Translations under genes and position numbers: made by a program
Shown: piece after piece, positions 35,280 through 43,547 of the stretch
Numbering within the stretch: position 1 is the first letter of the stretch
Layout: each line of letters starts with the position of its first letter
Assembly: GCA_015056575.1 (NCBI GenBank)
Contig: SVGA01000011.1
Location: forward strand, 45,457 to 109,456
DNA length: 64,000 nucleotides
Source: Butyrivibrio sp.
GTDB lineage: Bacteria > Bacillota > Clostridia > Lachnospirales > Lachnospiraceae
Direction of reading: 5' to 3'
Notes under the pieces: model-generated
What the model saw: only the letters and a program-made list of their open reading frames with translations
Told to the model about the DNA's origin: nothing
The model's database searches: none

Positions 35280-36038
35280 TCAATAATCCACCTTCATCAT
35301 GCAAAGTCCCTCAGGGCGGGCTGTTGGACCGGCTTTCTGTCTGTCGCAGGCTTCAAGTATCTCTTTTACTTCATCAGGACTTATATTACCGTATCCCACC
35401 TCAAGAAGCGTTCCCGTAAGTATTCTTACCATGTTCTGAAGAAAGCCGTTGCCGTGGAAGTAGAAGCGGATGTAATTGCCGCTCTCCTCTATATTGATGG
35501 TATCCACGCACCTTACGGTGGACTTCTTCATCTTGGTGTTGCCGCAAAAACTCTTGAAATCATGGGTTCCCACAAGGTGCTCAGCAGCTCTTTTCATCAG
35601 CCCGATATCCGGCTTTTGCTCCAGTATCGTCACATACTTCCTGTCAAAAACAGGCTTTGAAGCGCCGTACCAGCAGGTATAGCGGTAGGTTTTTCCAATG
35701 GCATTGTACCTGGCATGAAACCTGTCTGAGCAGGCCTTAACATCATTGACGCTGATATCCTCGGGAAGATATTCATTCATGTACTTTTGGATCTCGTCCT
35801 CAGTCATATCCGTTTCAAGAATAGCATTGGCCGTCATGGCTCTTGCATGAACTCCGGCATCGGTGCGGCCTGCGCCAATGAGATTCACCGGAGCATCTTC
35901 AGGAGCCCCTGTCATTCTTGAAAGGACAGCCTCAAGCTTCCCCTGGATCGTCATGTCTTTTCCGGGCTGCCTCTCCCATCCGTAATATCTGGTTCCGTCA
36001 TAGCTTATGATAAACTTGAAATTTCGCTTATTTGACAT
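35280..36038 (-). CDS. truA: tRNA pseudouridine(38-40) synthase
   Basis: Modifies uridines 38-40 in the anticodon arm. The 252 residues contain FKFIISYDGTRYYGWERQPG and the catalytic aspartate in GAGRTDAGVHARA. The later YRYTCWYG, FHGNGFLQNMVRILTGTLLEVG (in parts) and a C-terminal GLCMMKVDY complete the family. It stands alone here, followed by the DUF5722-type gene and preceded by a repeat-rich spacer. Confidence 0.97.
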   Translation of the reverse strand: MSNKRNFKFIISYDGTRYYGWERQPGKDMTIQGKLEAVLSRMTGAPEDAPVNLIGAGRTDAGVHARAMTANAILETDMTEDEIQKYMNEYLPEDISVNDVKACSDRFHARYNAIGKTYRYTCWYGASKPVFDRKYVTILEQKPDIGLMKRAAEHLVGTHDFKSFCGNTKMKKSTVRCVDTINIEESGNYIRFYFHGNGFLQNMVRILTGTLLEVGYGNISPDEVKEILEACDRQKAGPTARPEGLCMMKVDY

Positions 36039-36060
36039 TTCAAAATCCTTCCCTTATCAT

Positions 36061-36150
36061 GTGGCATTGCCGCAGCCTATGATGACATGGTGTGGCATTG
36101 CCGCAGCCTATGCTGACATAGTGTGGCATTTCCGCAGCCTATGCTGACAG
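36061..36150. repeat. 31-bp tandem repeat, 3 copies
   Basis: Units start at 36061, 36092 and 36123, each containing GTGGCATTGCCGCAGCC followed by TATGCTGACA. Differences are single bases. It lies about 20 bp upstream of truA and contains no ORF. Confidence 0.9.
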
Positions 36151-36225
36151 TAATCCTCTTTTTGTATCACGGGACAGATCAACAGTAATATGAATCGTTC
36201 CCATCTTATAATACGTAATACGTCT

Positions 36226-36320
36226 TGTGTGCCTTATGCTGCGTTGTGCGTCTTATGCTGCGTTGTGCGTCTTATGCTGCGTTGTGCGTCTTATGTTGCG
36301 TTGTGCGTCTTATGCTGCGT
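36226..36320. repeat. 19-bp tandem repeat, 5 copies
   Basis: Unit TGTGCGTCTTATGCTGCGT at 36226, 36245, 36264, 36283 and 36302. The first and fourth differ by one to three bases. Overlapping open frames on the plus strand are Cys/Leu-rich products of the repeat and not genes. Confidence 0.92.
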
Positions 36321-36404
36321 TGTGTCTATCATATTACGTCTTGAAGAGCTTTTCAAATCCAGACAGAACATGGAGGCCGGTATATACATGGCAATTTAGC
36401 CTGT

Positions 36405-36690
36405 TTGTGTCTCCCTGCCGGCAGAATACGTCGGAATATAGCCTTATTGTGTCCCCTGCCGACGGAATACCTCTAATTTTAGCCTTTTCTGTTTCTTTTT
36501 GTATCTCTTTGCCGGCGGAACACCTCTAATTTTAGCCTTTTCTGCTTCTTTTGTGTCTCTTTGCCGGCAGAACACCTCTAATTTTAGCCTTTTCTGCTTC
36601 TTTTGTGTCTCCCTGCCGGCAGAATCCCTATAATTTTAAGCCTTTTCTGTTTCTTTTTGTATCTCTTTGCTGGCAGAATACGTCATTTCG
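36405..36690. repeat. 52-bp tandem repeat, about 6 degenerate copies
   Basis: The palindromic core TGCCGGCA or a variant occurs at 36417, 36457, 36510, 36562, 36614 and 36668, mostly 52-54 bp apart. Between cores lie CCTCTAATTTTAGCC and TTTTCTG(C/T)TTCTTTTGT. No coding frame is credible. From 36700 to 36885 I see only A/T-rich sequence with one 10-bp inverted repeat (TTGCGGTGGA at 36728 and its complement at 36846). Confidence 0.85.
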
Positions 36691-36885
36691 ACATAGGCGA
36701 TCCTACACATTTTTCATTTTCATGCAATTGCGGTGGATGTTTTTGCGTTATAACGTACAATTACTGCGAATTATCTTCGGTATATCGTTAGTAGCCTCTT
36801 TTGACCCGATTATTATCAAGATTTCGATAAGAATTTGCACTTTTTTCCACCGCAAATGTCATCTATCCATATTTGCGTGGGAAAT

Positions 36886-36920
36886 GTAAAAAGAAAAGCG
36901 CCCGCCTTACGGTGAGCGCT
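36886..36920 (-). terminator. Terminator of the GH16 gene
   Basis: On the minus strand AGCGCTCACC pairs with GGCGGGCGCT (one mismatch, one G-U) around a 4-base loop. It is followed by TTTCTTTTT. Confidence 0.8.
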
Positions 36921-36981
36921 CCTCTTTGATTAAGGAAAAAAGGTGTGGAATTAACCGGATAAAGGATTACCGGATAATAAC

Positions 36982-39900
36982 TTATTTCTTGCTAAACAGA
37001 CGATAGTATACAAATCCGCCTGCTGCTACCACTGCTGCAGCAAGTGCTGCAAGTATTGCTACTATAAGGGCATTTGATCCCTGCTGCGCGGGTGTTTCTG
37101 CAAGAGGTGTCTCGGCATCTGCTATCTCTTCTGTCTGCGCAGGTGCTTCCTGTGTTTCTGTCTGTTCATTATCAATCACAACCTCAGCGGGCTCGTCGGT
37201 TGCAGGTGCTTCTGTTTCTGCAGCTTCGGTTTCTGCCTCATTGTTGTCTGTATCAGACTCTGTTGTTGTGGTTGTTGCTGTGCTGTTCTTTGTGCTTGTT
37301 CTTCCTGAAGACTTTGTAGTACCTGCAGTAGAAGCAAGTGCTGTACCTGTAGCTCTGCCTGCTCCAAGAACCTGTGAGTTCTGTCCGGCTGCTGCCTGGT
37401 TTCCGTTAGTGCCCTGGTTTGAAGAGCCGCTGCCATGGTTTGAAGAACCTGAGCCGCCTGTGCTGCCTGAACCTGCATTACCGGAACCGGAATTGCCTGA
37501 ACCTGCATTACCTGATCCGCTGCTGCCTGAGCCACCGTTGCCGCCTGTCGAGCCGCCATTGCCGCCTGTCGAGCCGCCATTACCACCTGTCGAGCCGCCG
37601 TTGCCTGATCCGGGCTCTTCGTTGTCACCGCCGCTGATTACAGGAGCATCAAAGTTGTCATCATCTACATTGTCATCATTATCTGATCCGGTACCGGATG
37701 AAGCCTCTTTTACAAGATCAAGACTGATATCCTTGAAGGTAAAAGTCATATCTCCTGTAGCTGCGCTGTTACCAAAACCGAAGTTAAGGTGACAGTCATC
37801 CATGGATGCCTTTGATTCAAATTCTGTCTCATAGGTGTAGAATCCATCTGCATCAGGTGTAAGTCCATTGGAATCAACCTTTACAACATCCTGTGCAACT
37901 GCCCATGATCCACCGTTCTCCTGAACGATGTACTCAAAGGTGCCATTATTGGTTCCGGTCATCTTGTACTTAAGTGAAAGGCTGTACTTAAGACCTGCTA
38001 CAATTGAGAAGTTGCTGCTGCCAAGCTGAGGTGAATACCATGATCCGCCGCTGGCAATTCCGCTCATTGTCTTTGAACCGTCTGCGCCTGTAGTAACTTC
38101 AACTGAAGCACCTGCTCCGCTGTCGCCTGTCCATGTGGTTGAATCGTCAACAGGGTTCTCATCGACGCCTGATGCCTGATTTTCACCGGTCATCTTCACG
38201 TTATCAATCTGTACGCTTGTGCCCTTAGCAAAAGTAAGAACTACTGCTGCATTTGCGATGTCTTCTGTTGTCTCAAATGTAAGAGAATATCTTCTTACTC
38301 CGTCATTAGCATTGTATGAAGCCTTAGCGGAAGTAACTTCTCTTCCCAGTGATACTGTCTCACCTACAGTATTTGTAGTGTAAACAGAAGCCTTTACTGC
38401 TGAGTCTGTATCTGAGAACATATCAAATGAGAGTGTGTACTTGTCAGCTGTCATCTTGATACCGGGCTGATAGATAACAGGAGATCCACCATTTGCAGAT
38501 ACCTCTCCTCTTCTCTCATAGTACTTGATACCATCCGGAATATTCTCATAGTTAGTCATGGATGCAATATCTTTTACCTTTACATCTGATGACTGAAGAG
38601 CTCTTGTTGTATATCTGGGAACGCTGAGGGTTGTTCCTGCTGCGGGCAGCCAGTAACCTGTGTGACCGTTGCCCTGATCAAAGGTGCCGTTGAAGATCAT
38701 ATTGCCGTCAGCAAGTACTCCATGTGCTCCAGAAGGATCTGTTGCACCCATAAGCTCGGGATCTACAATCTCAACTTTTACATTGCTGATATAAACTGTT
38801 CCTGTTCCCATTCCGCCGATGTTGAACTCGATACGGCAGTTGTCAAAGTCCTCTGACTGCTGGAACATGAAGGATCTTGTCTCAGGTTCTGATCCAAGGC
38901 TGAAGCTCTGGATTCCGTATGTGCTCCATCCTGCGTATTCCTTGGAATCGCAGTTAACCTGCTTACCTACAAGGCCGCCCTCTGCATATGTATCATAAGT
39001 TACTCTGTATACATATCCTTTCTTGGCGTCATAGTGACCAATGAGCTGTACGCCATAGTCCTGGCTTCCCTGCTTTATAACATCTACCTTGGCCCACTGA
39101 GTTCCCTTATTGTCTGTAACTACGCTTGCTGTTGCAGAGGCATCATTCTGATTTGAAAGGTACCACTTACCGCTGCCCTTTGCGGCATTATCGTCATGTC
39201 CGCCGCCTGTTACATCAAGAGTTGCATCTGTGATCTCTGCGATCTGGTTTATTCCTTTATACTCAGTCCAGTCAACAGCTGCTGATGAATCTGCTGACTT
39301 TGCTACAGAATCAGCGTATCCTTCGTTTCTCTGGAATACACGTACATAGTCAACATACATGTTGATGTCATCCTTGAAAGCTGCCTTGTTGGCACCACCA
39401 CCGAACTGCCCGCTGTCAACAGCAAGGTTAAGGATCATATAGAAAGGCATATCAAAAGGTGCATCAAAACCAAGTGAATCTGAAGCTCCGGGAATTGCAC
39501 TTGCCCAGTTGCTGGAAGAATAGATCTCTTTTCCATCATAGTAGAAGGTCATCTTGCCGGGTTCCCAATCAACTGCATAGGTGTGGAAATAGCTGATCTC
39601 GGAATCAAGCGCTGTGTAGCCGCTTCCCTTGTATACATGAGCGGGAACACCCCAGTGAAGTGTAGAACAAGCCTGATTGGTCTGAGTACCTGTTGTCTCA
39701 AGGATATCAATCTCACCTGATACAGGCCATCCGCCGTAGATATCAGTGCTCTGAGGAAGCATCCAGAAAGCAGGCCATGCGCCGGGTGTCTGAGGAAGTG
39801 AGATCCTTGCCTCAACGTAGCCATAAGTGGTATTGAAGAGTTCACCGTTTGGCTTTGTTGTTCTAAGTCTTGCTGATGTATAGTTCTTGGCAGACTCATT

Positions 39901-42237
39901 GGCATATTTGTAACCGGGTTCATTCACAGCTGAGATTCTCAGAACGCCTTCGCCCTGTCCGTCGCCGTCAAGGTCCTCGTTTACACCAACGTTAGTTGCC
40001 TTGTCCGTATAGCACTGAAGCTCATTGTTACCCCAACCGTAGTTGCCGCAGTCTGTTGTACCGTCGCCGAGCTGATATGCCCAGTTATCAAGGTTAAGAC
40101 CGTTAGCATCTACATTAGCTGAGCCGTAGTTTCCGTCAAACTCATCTGACCAGATAAGCTGATAGCCGTCTTTGCTTCTTCCGGGATCGGCATAGTCGAA
40201 CTCAGAGTTCTTGTTCTTCCAGTCGTACTCAGGTCCTTTTTCTCCCTGCGCGCTGCCGCCTGTAAGTGCAAGATAATTTCCGTGAGAATCCTGGATCCTC
40301 AGGTTCTCGATGGTGAGCTTACCTGAAAGGTTAGCTGTTTCACCCTGCATCTGTCCAAGTGCAAAATACAGAGTATCATTGGCTACCTGATCAACTGTAA
40401 CTTCCTTGCTGTATTCATAGAGTTCTCCGGATTTAAGATCAATTGTATCTACAATCGCGCCTGAGTCATCCAGTTTGATCATAGCCTTCTTGTCAATGGA
40501 AGAAGTCATATCAACAGATAATGTATAAGTCTCGCCTTCTTTAAGTCCAAGGCTCTTTACCATGTACTGCAGCCCCCACTCACCATTCCATCCGTAGCTT
40601 GCAGCATTGAGTTCTGCCTTGGTTCCTGTCTCTTTTACCTCGGCATTTACTCCCGCCCAGTCGCTTCCTACATAAAGTTCTGTCTGAGCATCCTCAAAGC
40701 TGATGGCACCTTCCTTAACGCCGGCTTCTCTGTGAGGCTGCACCTTAAGATTAGAGATCACGATGGTATTAGCTTCGCTTCCCCCCTTTGTTCCAAGAGC
40801 AAAGAGGACCATCATGTCGTCGATATCAACTTCCTTATCTGTAGTGATATTAACCTTTGTTTCACCGGCAGAAAGATTTATTGTCTGCTCTGCATAAACT
40901 GTTCCGTCATTGTGAAGATCGCCGAGTTTTAAGAACATCTCTCTGGCTACATCGGATTTAACCTTGAAGGAAACATCATATTTCTGATTTAAAGGAGTTT
41001 CTACAACTTCCTTGAGCTGGATCTGCCAGTGGCTGTCATTGCCCCAGTCATTACCCCAGTCTGTTCCGGTGATAGTAGCCTTTACTCCCTCATACTTAAC
41101 GGTAACGTCTGTTCCTTCGTCAATATAATCTGCAGTGTGATCTAGGGTTTCAAAATCAATACCTGAAAGATCCTCTTCAGGAGTCACTACAGGAGGTGTT
41201 TCCTCATCCTTAGCAAGTGTAACTTTAAGGTTGGAGATAACAATGGTGTTCTCTGTGCTTCCACCATTTGTTCCAAGCGCAAAGTCAATGAGCATCTTGT
41301 CGATATCAACAGGCTTAACTGATGTGATGCTAACCTCTGTCTCACCTGCCGCAACGCTTACTGTCTGCTCTGCAAAAACAGTAGCGTTATCATTAATATT
41401 GCCGAGCTTTACAAAAATATCTCTGGCTACATCTGATTTTACTTTGAAAGAAACGTTGTATTTATCATTTTCAGGAGTATCAATGACTTCCATGAGCTGT
41501 ACCTGCCAGCGGCTGTCGGCGCCCCAGTCATTGCCCCAGTCTGTTCCGGTCACAATGGCCTTAACTCCATCATACTTAATGGTAACGTCTGTTCCACCAT
41601 CAACATAATCCTTGCTGTGATCAAGGGTTCCAAAATCGATACCTGAGAGATCTTCTTCGGTATTGCCTTCACCGACTCCACCTTCTCCGGGATTATCGGT
41701 TCCGGACTCGCCGCCTTCGTCTTCACCACCGGTTCCTGTTCCGCCGCCTTCGCCTTCATTGCCGCTTCCTGTTCCACTACCTTCACCACCGGTTCCTGCT
41801 CCGCCGCCTTCACCGGATTCTTCCTGTCCGGATCCGCCTGAAGCAGCGCCGCCTGCGATAGTTATTGTAGCTGTAGCTGCCTGTGAAAGTTTGCCGTCCT
41901 TCTGGCCCTGGATCTCAATGAGATAATCTCCGCCTGCATAATCATCAGGATACAAATGATATCCTAAATTCTGATCGGTATACACCTTCTCATAACCATT
42001 GGCTTCGCATGAGATTGTTACAGTATACAGTTCATATCCTGCAGCGCCCCATACAACGCCTATACCCTGCTCCGCATTGTAGTCTGCCACCAGTCCGAAG
42101 GGTGTAGTAAGCTCTTCGTTAATCGGTCCCTGTGCTGCAAAGGTCTGCAAACCTGTCAGCATAGGTGACGAAAGTGACAGCGTAAGTGCAAATGCCAGTG
42201 CAATGGCCATTCTACTCTTATGATTTCGCTTCATCAT
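36982..42237 (-). CDS. Multidomain surface GH16 beta-glucanase (laminarinase-type) with CBM-like modules
   Basis: An exported enzyme of 1751 residues that should hydrolyse beta-1,3- or beta-1,3-1,4-glucan outside the cell. Order: signal peptide; Fn3-like domain (about 45-130); Gly/Glu-rich linker; two near-identical beta-sandwich modules (about 196-345 and 357-505); a third related module (512-660); GH16 domain (about 693-968) with WSDEFDG and the catalytic GEIDILE, Glu842, Asp844, Glu847 in the ExDxxE form; three further CBM4/9-like modules (about 1025-1540); Gly/Ser/Asn linker; Thr/Glu-rich spacer; final membrane helix and basic tail. There is no LPXTG, so anchoring is by the helix. The start is ATG 42237, ten bases after GGGAGGTG. 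The next ATG is adjacent. Confidence 0.92.
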   Translation of the reverse strand: MMKRNHKSRMAIALAFALTLSLSSPMLTGLQTFAAQGPINEELTTPFGLVADYNAEQGIGVVWGAAGYELYTVTISCEANGYEKVYTDQNLGYHLYPDDYAGGDYLIEIQGQKDGKLSQAATATITIAGGAASGGSGQEESGEGGGAGTGGEGSGTGSGNEGEGGGTGTGGEDEGGESGTDNPGEGGVGEGNTEEDLSGIDFGTLDHSKDYVDGGTDVTIKYDGVKAIVTGTDWGNDWGADSRWQVQLMEVIDTPENDKYNVSFKVKSDVARDIFVKLGNINDNATVFAEQTVSVAAGETEVSITSVKPVDIDKMLIDFALGTNGGSTENTIVISNLKVTLAKDEETPPVVTPEEDLSGIDFETLDHTADYIDEGTDVTVKYEGVKATITGTDWGNDWGNDSHWQIQLKEVVETPLNQKYDVSFKVKSDVAREMFLKLGDLHNDGTVYAEQTINLSAGETKVNITTDKEVDIDDMMVLFALGTKGGSEANTIVISNLKVQPHREAGVKEGAISFEDAQTELYVGSDWAGVNAEVKETGTKAELNAASYGWNGEWGLQYMVKSLGLKEGETYTLSVDMTSSIDKKAMIKLDDSGAIVDTIDLKSGELYEYSKEVTVDQVANDTLYFALGQMQGETANLSGKLTIENLRIQDSHGNYLALTGGSAQGEKGPEYDWKNKNSEFDYADPGRSKDGYQLIWSDEFDGNYGSANVDANGLNLDNWAYQLGDGTTDCGNYGWGNNELQCYTDKATNVGVNEDLDGDGQGEGVLRISAVNEPGYKYANESAKNYTSARLRTTKPNGELFNTTYGYVEARISLPQTPGAWPAFWMLPQSTDIYGGWPVSGEIDILETTGTQTNQACSTLHWGVPAHVYKGSGYTALDSEISYFHTYAVDWEPGKMTFYYDGKEIYSSSNWASAIPGASDSLGFDAPFDMPFYMILNLAVDSGQFGGGANKAAFKDDINMYVDYVRVFQRNEGYADSVAKSADSSAAVDWTEYKGINQIAEITDATLDVTGGGHDDNAAKGSGKWYLSNQNDASATASVVTDNKGTQWAKVDVIKQGSQDYGVQLIGHYDAKKGYVYRVTYDTYAEGGLVGKQVNCDSKEYAGWSTYGIQSFSLGSEPETRSFMFQQSEDFDNCRIEFNIGGMGTGTVYISNVKVEIVDPELMGATDPSGAHGVLADGNMIFNGTFDQGNGHTGYWLPAAGTTLSVPRYTTRALQSSDVKVKDIASMTNYENIPDGIKYYERRGEVSANGGSPVIYQPGIKMTADKYTLSFDMFSDTDSAVKASVYTTNTVGETVSLGREVTSAKASYNANDGVRRYSLTFETTEDIANAAVVLTFAKGTSVQIDNVKMTGENQASGVDENPVDDSTTWTGDSGAGASVEVTTGADGSKTMSGIASGGSWYSPQLGSSNFSIVAGLKYSLSLKYKMTGTNNGTFEYIVQENGGSWAVAQDVVKVDSNGLTPDADGFYTYETEFESKASMDDCHLNFGFGNSAATGDMTFTFKDISLDLVKEASSGTGSDNDDNVDDDNFDAPVISGGDNEEPGSGNGGSTGGNGGSTGGNGGSTGGNGGSGSSGSGNAGSGNSGSGNAGSGSTGGSGSSNHGSGSSNQGTNGNQAAAGQNSQVLGAGRATGTALASTAGTTKSSGRTSTKNSTATTTTTESDTDNNEAETEAAETEAPATDEPAEVVIDNEQTETQEAPAQTEEIADAETPLAETPAQQGSNALIVAILAALAAAVVAAGGFVYYRLFSKK

Positions 42238-42290
42238 AATAAAAAACACCTCCCATAAAAAATATTAAACTTGCCCCATTGGTATTACTT

Positions 42291-42356
42291 ATTGTAATTT
42301 AAACGATTAAGTAAATTTAGGTGCCATTTTTCGTGAAGGTGTTTTTATTTTATGAA
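42291..42356 (-). promoter_or_regulatory. GH16 promoter with putative activator box
   Basis: On the minus strand the -10 is TACAAT (42291-42296) with no good -35. A box CACCTTCAC preceded by an A-tract (plus-strand GTGAAGGTG at 42333-42341) begins 42 bases from the -10. The same arrangement is found upstream of the GH3 operon and, in weaker form, of the transporter operon. Confidence 0.55.
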
Positions 42357-42387
42357 TATTTTATAATTATAATTTCGTGATTTTAAT

Positions 42388-43476
42388 CTATGCTCTGTAT
42401 TTTGCTATAACTTCCCTGATTCTGTCGGCTGGCTTTGTGAGCTGTGTCAGGCTGCCGCCCTTACTTAAGGTATCGATTATCGCCGCAATGTAGCGGTTCA
42501 TATTAACCGAGCAGTAATACTCTTTGGAAAAGAGCTCCTCCTTCTGATGGATAAGATTCGTAGTAAATATCCTGGTGAAAAGGCCTTGCTCATAGGCCTT
42601 ATCAAACTTTTCAAAGCCGCTTGAAAAAAGGCCGAAGGTGGAAAAGATAAATACTCTCTTCGCCCCCAGCTTCTTGAGCTGCCCCGCAACATCGATCATG
42701 CTTCCGCCGGAGGCTATCATGTCATCCACAACCACAACGTCCATTCCCTCAACTGAAGCTCCGCTGAAGTCATGAGCAATTATGGGGTTATATCCGTCAA
42801 CTATCCTGGAATAATCTCTTCTTTTATAGAACATACCGAGGTTTACTCCGAACACTGATGCCAGGAAAACCGATCTCTCGGTGGCTCCCTCATCGGGAGC
42901 TATGAACATAAGATGATCTTTGTCTATCTGAATATCCTCGTACTCTGTAAGGAATGCCTGAACAAACTGAAGTGCAGGGGATATATTGTCAAAGGGCCTA
43001 AAGGGAGTGACGTTGCTCATTCTGGGATCATGGGCATCAAAGGTGACAAGGGAATGAACCCCCATATATTCCAGTTCCCTGAGCATTACCGCACAGTCCA
43101 GGGATTCTCTCATGGTCCTTCTGTGCTGACGACTCTCGTAAAGGAAAGGCATAATAACATTGATTCTCTCGGCTTTGCCGCCGCAGGCAGCGATAACACG
43201 TTTAAGATCCTGGTAATGATCATCGGGAGACATCCGGTTCTTTTCCCCGTCCATCTTGTAGGTCAGACTGTTATTGCAGACGTCCACCATAATATAGACG
43301 TCCTTGTCCCTTACAGACTCTCCCACTATTCCTTTGGCTTCGCCGCTGGAAAATCTCGGACATTCGCAGGGGATGAGGTAATCGCCCCCGCCTCGCCATT
43401 TGGAAATTATTTCGCAAACTCTTTTCCCATTATCTATTGCTGATTCCAATGCTATGATTCCCAGATTCTCATTCAT
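42388..43476 (-). CDS. prs: Divergent ribose-phosphate pyrophosphokinase
   Basis: A 362-residue PRPP synthetase-family protein. It keeps the PRPP-binding loop VVVVDDMIASGGSMIDVA, the RQHRR segment in the N-terminal half and FDAHDPRM, which corresponds to the metal-binding histidine motif. It is about 45 residues longer than housekeeping Prs and diverges at the N-terminus (MNENLGIIALESAIDNGKRV). I chose ATG 43476 with GGAGGG upstream. An in-frame ATG 20 codons earlier has no site. It could be the main Prs or a paralogue. Its place beside carbohydrate genes gives no clear clue. Confidence 0.85.
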   Translation of the reverse strand: MNENLGIIALESAIDNGKRVCEIISKWRGGGDYLIPCECPRFSSGEAKGIVGESVRDKDVYIMVDVCNNSLTYKMDGEKNRMSPDDHYQDLKRVIAACGGKAERINVIMPFLYESRQHRRTMRESLDCAVMLRELEYMGVHSLVTFDAHDPRMSNVTPFRPFDNISPALQFVQAFLTEYEDIQIDKDHLMFIAPDEGATERSVFLASVFGVNLGMFYKRRDYSRIVDGYNPIIAHDFSGASVEGMDVVVVDDMIASGGSMIDVAGQLKKLGAKRVFIFSTFGLFSSGFEKFDKAYEQGLFTRIFTTNLIHQKEELFSKEYYCSVNMNRYIAAIIDTLSKGGSLTQLTKPADRIREVIAKYRA

Positions 43477-43547
43477 GGATTTACCCTCCTGTGCTGTAAC
43501 TTCGATTATCTCATGAAATCGTGGTAAAGTCAGCAAAATTTGTCAGA

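Noticed and set aside
36061..36690. CRISPR array
   Set aside because: The complete units repeat head to tail with no constant-length unique spacers and no cas genes nearby.
36190..36889. Plus-strand Cys/Leu-rich frames over the tandem arrays
   Set aside because: They are translations of 19-bp and 52-bp repeats, with composition set by the repeat and no start signals.
36982..37100. LPXTG sortase signal in the GH16 protein
   Set aside because: The C-terminal helix and basic tail are present, but no LPXTG-like pentapeptide precedes them.
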